From: Liquidambar formosana
Taxonomy: Eukaryota > Streptophyta > Magnoliopsida > Saxifragales > Altingiaceae
DNA: 64,000 bases
Reading direction: 5' to 3'
Assembly: GCA_039720395.1 (NCBI GenBank)
Contig: CM077832.1
Location: 32,237,316-32,301,315, forward strand
Shown: in pieces, positions 62,301 to 64,000 of the stretch
Layout: each line of letters opens with the position of its first letter
How positions within the stretch are numbered: position 1 is the stretch's first letter
Made by a program: the position numbers and the translations under genes
Notes under the pieces: generated by a model
Databases searched by the model: none
Seen by the model: the letters and a program-made list of their open reading frames with translations, nothing else
What the model was told of the DNA's origin: nothing

Positions 62301-64000
62301 TTTCAATCTTTAGGTCATGCCACTTGCTATCATGCATTTTGAGGATTCTGTGCTGGTGGCTTCATGTGCTTTTCTCTTGGAGCTTTGTGGTTTATCTGCC
62401 AGCATGCTTCGTGTAGACGTTGCTGCCTTGAGACGGATATCTTCTTTTTCCAAGTCCAGTGAATATAATGAGCATTATGTGCAACTTTCGCCCAAGGGTT
62501 CTGCATTTCATGCAGTATCTCATGAAGGTGATGTAACAAATTCTCTTGCTCAAGCATTGGCAGATGATTATCTGCACCATGATACTGCAAGCATTATCAA
62601 GAAAAAAGGAAGTCCGAATTTAGTTACGAGTAAACGACCTTCGCGAGCTCTCATGCTTGTCCTACAGCATTTGGAAAAGGCAAGTCTCCCACTGATGGCT
62701 GATGGTAAGACCTCTGGGTCTTGGCTATTAAGTGGCAATGGTGATGGAACTGAGTTAAGGTCCCAACAAAAAGCTGCAAGCCAGCACTGGAATTTAGTTA
62801 CAGTTTTCTGTCAGAAGCATCAGATTCCCTTAAGCACAAGATACCTTGCTGTATTAGCCAGAGACAACGATTGGGTATGTATCAATTGTATTTCTTTAGT
62901 TTTGGATTATGAATATGGCTCTTCTTGGACTATGAATCTTAAGGCAGCATTGTCTTTTGTTAGGTTGGGTTTTTGTCAGAAGCTCAGATTGGGGGTTATC
63001 CTATTGACTCAGTAATCCAAGTAGTAAGTCTCAATTCCTTTTTAATTTATTGATATTTTTAACAACAGTAAAACTGCATTTTTAATTAATACAAAAATGC
63101 ACCATTTGTGTTCTAGGCATCGAAGGAGTTTAGTGATCCACGTCTCAAAATACATATATTAACAATTTTGAGAGGCATGCAGTCAAGAAGAAAAACTAGC
63201 TCTTCAGCAAGCTCGGATACTAGGGATAAAAGAAGCGACACTCCCTTTTTGGATGAAAACTTATATATCCCTGTCGAACTCTTTGGAATTCTAGCGGAGT
63301 GTGAGAAGCAGAAGAATCCTGGGGAGGCCCTTCTGATAAAAGCTAAGGACTTGTGCTGGTCTATCTTGGCATTGATTGCATCATGCTTTCCGGATGTGTC
63401 TTCATTGTCCTGCTTAACAGTTTGGCTGGAAATTACAGCAGCAAGGTTATCACCAGCATCTCAAATAGGACGATGCTTCCTACTTCTAATTATATGCTTG
63501 AATTTGGGATATTTAAGTGTTTATAATGGAGTATTTTCATTATTGTTTGGAGTTTAATTCCAGTATCCACCTTAGTGCACTGTACACCATTTCTTTTTTA
63601 AAGATTTTATATAGTTCTTCATTAATATTTTTATAAATATTTAAGATTTAGATCTCATTGCAGCTATTTTCTTTACAGGGAGACTTCATCAATCAAGGTG
63701 AATGATATTGCTTCCCAGATTGCAAATAATGTTGGAGCAGCTGTTGAAGTTACTAATTCACTGTCAGCGGGTAATAGAGCCATTGCATTTCATTACAATC
63801 GTAGGAATCCAAAACGTAGGCGGCTTATGGAGGCCATGTCAGTGGATCCCTTGGCTGCTGTCACATCTGATGTTTCTAGTTCTTCCAGTGGTGGTCGAAT
63901 ATTTGTCACCAAAGGCATTACTTCTGAAGAGGAAAGGAAAAAAGAAGCTGGTGAACATAGTAAAGGTTCAAATGATTCTGATGAAGGGCCTGCTTCTCTG
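20940..64000 (+). CDS. Plant spatacsin (SPG11 homologue), 5' part, 17 exons, runs off the window
   Basis: Coding exons: 20940-21114, 21213-23507, 34417-34492, 39005-39127, 50358-50613, 50708-51196, 51291-51476, 51585-51882, 55423-56070, 58909-59308, 59422-59564, 59839-60009, 61057-61269, 62314-62874, 62964-63023, 63117-63445, 63679-64000 and beyond. All introns are GT-AG, and phases agree throughout, apart from three single-base shifts in exons 8 and 9. The product so far is about 2,250 residues; plant homologues run to roughly 3,200, and the conserved Spatacsin C-terminal domain should lie beyond the window. Recognition rests on long stretches characteristic of plant spatacsin, such as [45 protein letters not shown] and [15 protein letters not shown]. 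In animals spatacsin acts with spastizin and AP-5 at late endosomes/lysosomes; the role in plants is unproven. The region after residue 1000 looks alpha-solenoid, and no transmembrane segment is evident. Confidence 0.93.
21213..23507 (+). CDS. Spatacsin exon 2 (large, intact)
   Basis: A 2,295-nt exon encoding about residues 59-823, open throughout. It covers the N-terminal half that in the family is thought to form a beta-propeller-like region: repeated hydrophobic beta-type segments such as [17 protein letters not shown] and [20 protein letters not shown]. The acceptor is TTCCCATCTGCAG, the donor AAATG|GTAAG. The reading frame persists 12 nt into the intron, to a stop at 23519. Confidence 0.93.
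23850..23925 (-). mobile_element. Short LINE 3' tail fragment
   Basis: TTTTTTGATAAAGTAAATAT followed by AGCCCAAGTGCATGAGACA is nearly the same as the poly-A-proximal end of the LINE at 24304. It reads on the minus strand and is severely 5'-truncated. Confidence 0.6.
24304..24671 (-). mobile_element. 5'-truncated L1-type LINE with target-site duplication
   Basis: A T-run at the left end is the poly-A tail on the minus strand. The sequence is flanked by the 14-bp duplication ATCCCCAACAATTT (24290-24303 and 24672-24685). The minus-strand reading contains [20 protein letters not shown], the C-terminal segment after the zf-RVT zinc-binding domain of plant L1 LINEs. At 368 bp it is a dead-on-arrival copy. 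Confidence 0.88.
24686..25694. other. Intron sequence with simple repeats
   Basis: Nothing gene-like is seen. A compound simple repeat lies at 25267-25318: (TA)n, then a T-run, then 16 consecutive G. Confidence 0.7.
25695..26096 (+). repeat. 5' LTR of gag-only element
   Basis: About 400 bp, starting TGATGTAGGACAAGCCACC. The LTR body contains the shared block TTGTAGCCCTATAGGCAATT, also seen with one change in the right copy. It is about 70 bp longer than the right copy because of indels. Confidence 0.85.
26130..26997 (+). pseudogene. Gypsy-type gag, frameshifted
   Basis: Starting at ATG 26131 ([17 protein letters not shown]) the frame breaks at 26219, resumes at about 26250, and from 26473 is open for 174 codons. 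That frame contains [35 protein letters not shown] and a YPNYDYKKI segment. This is the retrotransposon gag signature (FDG-x-FLDW ... KL-x-G-A-x-WW). The capsid-like protein would have packaged element RNA. Early stops make the present copy defective. Confidence 0.85.
27034..27790 (+). pseudogene. Second coding region of gag-only element, unidentified
   Basis: A Glu/Val-rich reading frame (27034-27375), then a broken continuation to the tail [11 protein letters not shown] at about 27715-27750. It contains a 132-bp in-frame tandem duplication (27223-27354 and 27355-27480). The tail motif is shared with the 244-aa frame at 6801-7535. Product unknown. Confidence 0.5.
27223..27480 (+). repeat. 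In-frame tandem duplication, unit about 132 bp
   Basis: The unit beginning CATAAGCAAGTTT at 27223 recurs at 27355 with scattered substitutions. 132 bp equals 44 codons, so the duplication kept the frame when it arose. A stop (TAG) has since appeared in the second unit. Confidence 0.85.
27794..28125 (+). repeat. 3' LTR of gag-only element
   Basis: Right LTR copy, about 332 bp, preceded by a purine tract and starting TGATGTAGGATAAGCC. Confidence 0.85.
28133..28925. repeat. Unclassified repeat-like segment
   Basis: Begins TGTTGGCCCAAGAGTTAACC and contains GAGGGGGGTGAATTGGGTT, wording typical of dispersed non-coding repeats in plant genomes. Imperfect short repeats GATGTCTTAAATCATTT and variants lie at 28840-28910. 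No reading frame and no terminal repeats were found. Confidence 0.4.
28926..30450 (+). mobile_element. L1-type LINE fragment, reverse transcriptase to zf-RVT
   Basis: The + strand reading gives [20 protein letters not shown], the active-site segment [11 protein letters not shown] (VDD in place of the usual ADD), [14 protein letters not shown], then thumb and linker segments ([40 protein letters not shown]) and the zinc-binding region ending [12 protein letters not shown]. Several frame changes occur at 29253-29500 and near 30220. The 5' part (endonuclease, fingers) is missing. It is an inactive copy in the same orientation as the host gene. Confidence 0.88.
30451..30822. other. Intron spacer, nothing recognised
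   Basis: T-rich sequence with repeated CTTCTTTTCTTGA-like wording. No frame of interest and no repeat boundary seen. Confidence 0.5.
30823..31488. mobile_element. hAT-like MITE, 666 bp
   Basis: The ends CAATGTTTTAAAACCC and its exact reverse complement form inverted repeats. The 8-bp target duplication GATAACAC is perfect on both sides (30815-30822 and 31489-31496). Subterminal GGTTCAACCG-like motifs occur in both orientations. No transposase is encoded. Confidently a non-autonomous hAT-type element. Confidence 0.92.
31497..32280. mobile_element. LTR-retrotransposon remnant with primer-binding site
   Basis: At 31638-31650 TTGGTATCAGAGC is a perfect Met-tRNA primer-binding motif. It follows CTTAACA, which could be an LTR end, so an LTR would lie to its left and an interior to its right. 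No paired LTR and no gag were found. Low information beyond that. Confidence 0.4.
32281..33470. other. Low-AT segment, possible mitochondrial DNA insertion
   Basis: The base composition and wording (for example CATCGAGGAATTGG, GGCAGGTTGTAATATT and GGGGAGGACATTGCGTGG) differ from the surrounding AT-rich intron and recall plant mitochondrial intergenic DNA. I recognise no mitochondrial gene in it, so this is only a suspicion. Short frames here (32658-33206) have no known family. Confidence 0.25.
33471..34416. other. Intron end, simple repeats only
   Basis: Contains a (GA)n microsatellite at about 33583-33608 and (TA)n at 33698-33712. The 82-codon frame at 33805 has no recognisable family. Confidence 0.6.
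34417..34492 (+). CDS. Spatacsin exon 3
   Basis: 76 nt, residues about 824-849, reading [20 protein letters not shown] and then DEIEQ. Acceptor ATGTCAG, donor GCA|GTAAG, phase 2. Recognised by family similarity, since it is too short to stand out as a frame. Confidence 0.9.
34740..34850 (-). mobile_element. LINE 3' tail fragment
   Basis: TTTTTTTGATAAATGGGAAT-type start with a T-run is the reverse complement of a plant LINE poly-A end, as in the other antisense LINE tails of this window. Severely truncated. Confidence 0.5.
35499..35690 (+). mobile_element. tRNA-derived SINE
   Basis: 192 bp flanked by the 9-bp duplication AGCAAATCT (35490-35498 and 35691-35699). The 5' part contains GGTCTTGGGTTCAACTCTC, a good polymerase III B box (GGTTCAACTC), within a tRNA-like arm, and the element ends in an A-run before the duplication. 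These are the features of a plant SINE retroposed by LINE machinery. Confidence 0.85.
35700..36097. other. Intron 3 spacer
   Basis: No gene or repeat boundary recognised. Confidence 0.5.
36106..36785. mobile_element. hAT-like MITE, 680 bp
   Basis: The ends CTGTGTTACATGG and the complement of CTATGTTACATGG match at 12 of 13 positions. The 8-bp duplication GTATATTG is perfect (36098-36105 and 36786-36793). The left third is GC-rich with GTTGTCGTTGTCG simple repeats, from which the frames at 36121-36408 derive. No transposase. Confidence 0.88.
37024..37640 (-). mobile_element. 5'-truncated L1-type LINE with target-site duplication
   Basis: Left end T-run (poly-A on the minus strand), flanked by the 11-bp duplication AAATATATTTT (37013-37023 and 37641-37651). 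The minus-strand reading includes [15 protein letters not shown] and a preceding zinc-binding region with HCR/CTARW-type remains, as in the C-terminus of plant L1 LINEs. Confidence 0.85.
37750..37915 (+). other. Plastid DNA insertion (NUPT)
   Basis: About 165 bp of plastid-type sequence: the trnG-GCC gene with its downstream spacer (AAGGTAAAGTAATGTATTTA and following). The edges are approximate. It lies between two antisense LINE copies in intron 3. Confidence 0.75.
37775..37845 (+). tRNA. trnG-GCC: Plastid-type tRNA-Gly(GCC), nuclear copy
   Basis: A 71-nt sequence folds as a tRNA: acceptor stem GCGGATA/TATCCGC, anticodon GCC at 37807-37809 in the loop TTTGCCAA, and T arm GCGGGTTCGATTCCCGC. 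It is near-identical to the chloroplast trnG-GCC gene; I notice one difference (GG in place of AG just after the acceptor stem). Since this is nuclear intron sequence surrounded by LINEs, it is a transferred copy. It retains intact stems, and A/B-box-like sequences could in principle permit transcription, but function is unlikely. Confidence 0.88.
37916..38344 (-). mobile_element. L1-type LINE fragment
   Basis: The minus-strand reading gives [20 protein letters not shown] followed by [12 protein letters not shown], and in another frame AEL-like and [16 protein letters not shown], matching the zf-RVT and C-terminal segments of plant LINEs. The 3' end is at the left. Confidence 0.8.
38345..39004. 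other. Intron spacer with short internal duplication
   Basis: Positions 38345-38530 contain two similar pieces (CATCAAAACAGGCATAGACA and CATCGAAACAGGTGTAGACG) about 110 bases apart, possibly part of an uncharacterised short repeat. A purine-rich tract occurs at 38636-38685. The rest up to exon 4 is featureless. Confidence 0.4.
39005..39127 (+). CDS. Spatacsin exon 4
   Basis: 123 nt, residues about 849-890, reading [20 protein letters not shown] and on to NDNEVSAAS. Acceptor GAACAG, donor CGAG|GTAAAA, phase 2. The following intron is the longest in the window. Confidence 0.92.
39879..40428 (-). mobile_element. 5'-truncated L1-type LINE with target-site duplication
   Basis: Flanked by AGGATCACTTT (39868-39878 and 40429-40439). 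The A/T-rich left end is the tail. The minus-strand reading includes [18 protein letters not shown] and FWAHSV, typical of the LINE C-terminus. Confidence 0.87.
40440..41520 (+). mobile_element. Decayed LINE, sense orientation
   Basis: Broken + strand readings resemble the region after the RT domain, for example an RDHLIN-EVV segment, [17 protein letters not shown] and a [20 protein letters not shown] segment of the zf-RVT part. It has many stops. It lies immediately right of the LINE insertion at 39879-40428. Confidence 0.6.
41707..41955. repeat. Copy of a dispersed segment also at 47912-48160 (LTR-like)
   Basis: TGATGCAGTATAACACTAGA and the following approximately 250 bases align with 47912-48160 (TGATATAGTACAACACTAGA). 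Both start with TG and flank gag remains at 46620-47900, so they may be the two LTRs of one decayed gypsy element on the minus strand. The similarity ends at about 41955, before an LTR end is reached. Confidence 0.6.
42815..45690 (-). mobile_element. Large L1-type LINE, RT and C-terminal part, antisense
   Basis: A T-rich left end marks the tail. From right to left the minus strand reads the linker ([20 protein letters not shown]), the finger region ([31 protein letters not shown]), the catalytic block ([28 protein letters not shown]), the thumb ([19 protein letters not shown]) and the zf-RVT region ([34 protein letters not shown]). The YADD motif is intact, but stops and shifts break the frame at several places. 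Endonuclease and ORF1 are missing. At about 2.9 kb it is the most complete LINE here. Confidence 0.9.
46620..47900 (-). pseudogene. Decayed gypsy gag with CCHC zinc knuckle
   Basis: Minus-strand pieces: an N-terminal frame (47927-47646), a capsid segment reading [20 protein letters not shown] near 47290-47220, and a zinc knuckle [15 protein letters not shown] (C-x2-C-x4-H-x4-C) near 46730-46690. This order is that of a Ty3/gypsy gag. There are stops and frame changes throughout. A 74-bp segment is repeated (47404-47477 and 47516-47589). Confidence 0.7.
47404..47589. repeat. Local duplication, 112-bp period
   Basis: AATCTAGGGCTCTAGGATGG and about 54 following bases at 47404 recur at 47516 with only four or so substitutions. 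It lies within the gag remnant. Confidence 0.85.
47912..48850 (-). repeat. LTR-like segment beside gag remnant
   Basis: Begins TGATATAGTACAACACTAGA next to TTTGATGCCAAATTG, whose complement (TTTGGCATCAAA) resembles a primer-binding site. This supports a 5' LTR of a minus-strand element whose gag lies at 46620-47900. Only the first 250 bases have a visible partner (41707-41955). The right edge is uncertain. Confidence 0.5.
49328..49846 (-). pseudogene. Gypsy pol remnant: RT start fused to integrase end
   Basis: The minus strand first reads the linker before reverse transcriptase ([20 protein letters not shown]). It then passes directly into integrase C-terminal sequence ([18 protein letters not shown], then [12 protein letters not shown] in another frame, and the GPY-type segment [20 protein letters not shown] ending [12 protein letters not shown]). 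The whole RT, RNase H and integrase core are missing between residues SS and TSP, an internal deletion of more than 2 kb. A polypurine-like tract lies near 49045-49065. Confidence 0.75.
49860..50357. other. End of intron 4
   Basis: AT-rich, with a T-run at 50200-50216; no feature recognised. Confidence 0.5.
50358..50613 (+). CDS. Spatacsin exon 5
   Basis: 256 nt, residues about 890-975, including [19 protein letters not shown] and [20 protein letters not shown]. Donor GATTG|GTATGG, phase 0. The frame runs on into the intron to a stop at 50641. Confidence 0.92.
50708..51196 (+). CDS. Spatacsin exon 6
   Basis: 489 nt, residues 976-1138, with the conserved block [20 protein letters not shown] followed by [20 protein letters not shown]. 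Acceptor TTTCACAG, donor TTGAAG|GTAGC, phase 0. Start of the helical-repeat half of the protein. Confidence 0.93.
51291..51476 (+). CDS. Spatacsin exon 7
   Basis: 186 nt, residues 1139-1200: [20 protein letters not shown] to [12 protein letters not shown]. Acceptor ATCAATAG, donor TTGAG|GTATTT, phase 0. Confidence 0.93.
51585..51882 (+). CDS. Spatacsin exon 8, with one apparent single-base insertion
   Basis: [20 protein letters not shown] to [13 protein letters not shown] reads in frame, then the frame hits TGA at 51804-51806. One base over, from about 51786, the expected family sequence continues ([18 protein letters not shown] to DQRTIDR) up to the donor CGT|GTAAGT. The exon is 298 nt; removing one base (near ATTCCTGCTG, 51781-51790) gives 297 and restores phase 0. 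So one extra base sits here, either a real mutation or an assembly error. Confidence 0.9.
52000..53100 (-). mobile_element. Decayed LINE, antisense
   Basis: Minus-strand pieces: [20 protein letters not shown] and [15 protein letters not shown] near 53060-52950, and [20 protein letters not shown] near 52680-52600. These match, in order, the post-RT segment (VGNG-x-FW-x-D-W) and the zf-RVT region (PPKVKAFAWL) of plant LINEs. Many stops; old. Confidence 0.7.
54424..55026. mobile_element. hAT-like MITE with perfect 17-bp inverted ends
   Basis: CTATGAAGCACGGATAC (54424-54440) and its exact complement at 55010-55026. Flanking octamers TCGAAAAT and TAAAAAAT match at 6 of 8 positions. GGATACGGATA-type subterminal repeats occur at both ends. 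No coding capacity. Confidence 0.82.
55423..56070 (+). CDS. Spatacsin exon 9, with two compensating frameshifts
   Basis: [20 protein letters not shown] reads on to GHYICSL, where the frame then hits TGA at 55669-55671. The expected family sequence ([19 protein letters not shown]) is found one frame over between about 55652 and 55705. After that, the original frame resumes with [19 protein letters not shown] and runs to [10 protein letters not shown] and the donor GCT|GTAAG. So one base is missing near TCTTTGAAG and one is extra near GCGTTTTTAGCC. Total length (648 nt) is unchanged modulo 3. Confidence 0.9.
56237..56390. repeat. Compound microsatellite (TC)n-(GT)n-(C)n-(A)n-(TA)n
   Basis: About 50 bp of TC repeat (56243-56290), a GT run, a C-run at 56337-56347, an A-run and then TA repeats. 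Located in intron 9. Confidence 0.92.
56466..56991. mobile_element. Harbinger-like (Tourist-type) MITE
   Basis: The ends GAGTATCTCCAATGG and the complement of GAACATCTCCAATGG form inverted repeats. Flanked by TAA on both sides (56463-56465 and 56992-56994), the 3-bp target typical of PIF/Harbinger elements. A GAAA microsatellite (56585-56620) lies inside. The motif CCAATGGT(G/A)TGCTAAA recurs internally. Confidence 0.8.
57230..57880 (+). mobile_element. LINE fragment with RNase H-like tail, sense
   Basis: The + strand reads [20 protein letters not shown] and [12 protein letters not shown] (C-terminus after zf-RVT). Then, one frame over, [15 protein letters not shown] and [13 protein letters not shown] follow, which resembles the RNase H domain often found at the end of plant LINEs (KLNFDGAS-x-GNPG ... 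NH-x-G). The expected first catalytic Asp is replaced by Asn (FNFNG). Dead copy. Confidence 0.7.
57903..58237 (-). mobile_element. TRIM (miniature LTR retrotransposon)
   Basis: Two direct repeats of about 114 bp (57903-58015 and 58124-58237) flank only 108 bp. The complement of a perfect primer-binding site, GCTCTGATACCA (58112-58123), abuts the right repeat. A purine tract on the minus strand (GAGGGGGAG) abuts the left repeat. The element therefore reads on the minus strand. No coding capacity, no clear target duplication. A solo LTR of the same family lies at 60303. Confidence 0.88.
58238..58908. other. End of intron 9
   Basis: Polypyrimidine-rich sequence with short AT and TTCTACTAA repeats (58555-58575). 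No gene seen. Confidence 0.6.
58909..59308 (+). CDS. Spatacsin exon 10
   Basis: 400 nt, residues 1516-1649: [40 protein letters not shown] and [16 protein letters not shown]. Donor AAATG|GTTTGG, phase 1; the open frame continues into the intron to 59392. Confidence 0.92.
59422..59564 (+). CDS. Spatacsin exon 11
   Basis: 143 nt: [20 protein letters not shown] to RRLIQLYVQ. Acceptor ATTTGCAG, donor TCCAG|GTCAAT, phase 0. Confidence 0.92.
59839..60009 (+). CDS. Spatacsin exon 12
   Basis: 171 nt, residues 1697-1753: [20 protein letters not shown] to [16 protein letters not shown]. Acceptor TATTGCAG, donor TTGCG|GTGGGT, phase 0. Confidence 0.92.
60303..60416 (-). mobile_element. Solo TRIM LTR with perfect target-site duplication
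   Basis: TGTTAGGTTTCCAACC ... GACTTCCCAACA, 114 bp, closely similar to the LTRs of the TRIM at 57903-58237. Flanked by GGGAC on both sides (60298-60302 and 60417-60421). Intact TG...CA ends. A textbook solo LTR in intron 12. Confidence 0.92.
60422..61056. other. Rest of intron 12
   Basis: AT-rich intron sequence; nothing recognised. Confidence 0.6.
61057..61269 (+). CDS. Spatacsin exon 13
   Basis: 213 nt, residues 1754-1824: [20 protein letters not shown] to [12 protein letters not shown]. Acceptor GGACTTCAG, donor TCATCT|GTAAGG, phase 0. The open frame extending left to 60976 lies in the intron. Confidence 0.92.
61270..62313. other. Intron 13
   Basis: AT-rich with T-runs (61985-62010). 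No transposon boundary or gene recognised. Confidence 0.6.
62314..62874 (+). CDS. Spatacsin exon 14
   Basis: 561 nt, residues 1825-2011: [59 protein letters not shown] and [20 protein letters not shown], ending ARDNDW. Acceptor CTTTAG|GTC, donor TTGG|GTATGT, phase 0. One of the most conserved parts of the family. Confidence 0.93.
62964..63023 (+). CDS. Spatacsin exon 15
   Basis: 60 nt, 20 residues ([20 protein letters not shown]), between acceptor TTGTTAG and donor GTA|GTAAGTC, phase 0. Found by phase and family similarity. Confidence 0.9.
63117..63445 (+). CDS. Spatacsin exon 16
   Basis: 329 nt, residues 2032-2141: [40 protein letters not shown] and [20 protein letters not shown]. Acceptor TTCTAG, donor GCAAG|GTTATC, phase 2. 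Confidence 0.92.
63679..64000 (+). CDS. Spatacsin exon 17, cut by window end
   Basis: Starts after [28 protein letters not shown] leads to [20 protein letters not shown], and the exon is still open at base 64000. The basic cluster NPKRRRL could be a nuclear-localisation-like or membrane-surface patch; no proof. The remaining third of the protein lies beyond. Confidence 0.92.

Noticed and set aside
1..64000. CRISPR arrays, operons, toxin-antitoxin or phage modules
   Set aside because: The direct repeats present are LTRs, microsatellites or local duplications; the only multi-exon gene is eukaryotic. No such system is present.

Overview
The window is nuclear DNA from a eudicot plant, probably a woody one. 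It is AT-rich, has GT-AG introns over 10 kb long, and is packed with plant-type transposons: Ty3/gypsy and TRIM LTR elements, L1-type LINEs, hAT and Harbinger MITEs, a Helitron and a tRNA-derived SINE. It also carries a plastid DNA insertion. I cannot name the species from the sequence alone.

Only one host gene is convincingly functional-looking: the plant homologue of spatacsin (SPG11 family), on the + strand. Its coding part starts at 20940 and runs off the right edge at 64000. I could place 17 coding exons by splice sites, reading phase and family similarity; they encode about 2,250 residues, and the C-terminal third lies outside. Introns 2 (10.9 kb) and 4 (11.2 kb) hold most of the repeats. 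Exons 8 and 9 contain three apparent single-base frameshifts, so the copy is either damaged or the assembly has indel errors.

Left flank (1-15030): a 2.8-kb solo LTR with perfect target-site duplication; then an 11.4-kb gypsy element on the minus strand (3670-15025, TSD ATTTA). That element was invaded by a smaller LTR element (6503-10298) carrying a spliced fragment of the cohesin regulator gene PDS5, and by a hAT-type MITE (12112-12848).

Middle (15030-20930): a 1.2-kb Helitron carrying a calmodulin-like gene fragment, a near-perfect foldback element next to the putative 5' end of the spatacsin gene, and a processed-looking 14-3-3 pseudogene.

Introns: a gag-only LTR retrotransposon (25695-28125), many 5'-truncated LINEs (several with clear target-site duplications), a SINE, three hAT-like MITEs, one Harbinger-like MITE, a decayed gypsy cluster (46380-49850), a TRIM element plus a solo TRIM LTR, a plastid fragment with trnG-GCC, and a stretch that may be mitochondrial DNA. 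I found no CRISPR, operon or other prokaryotic system. The novelty here is gene-fragment capture by transposons and the state of the host gene.
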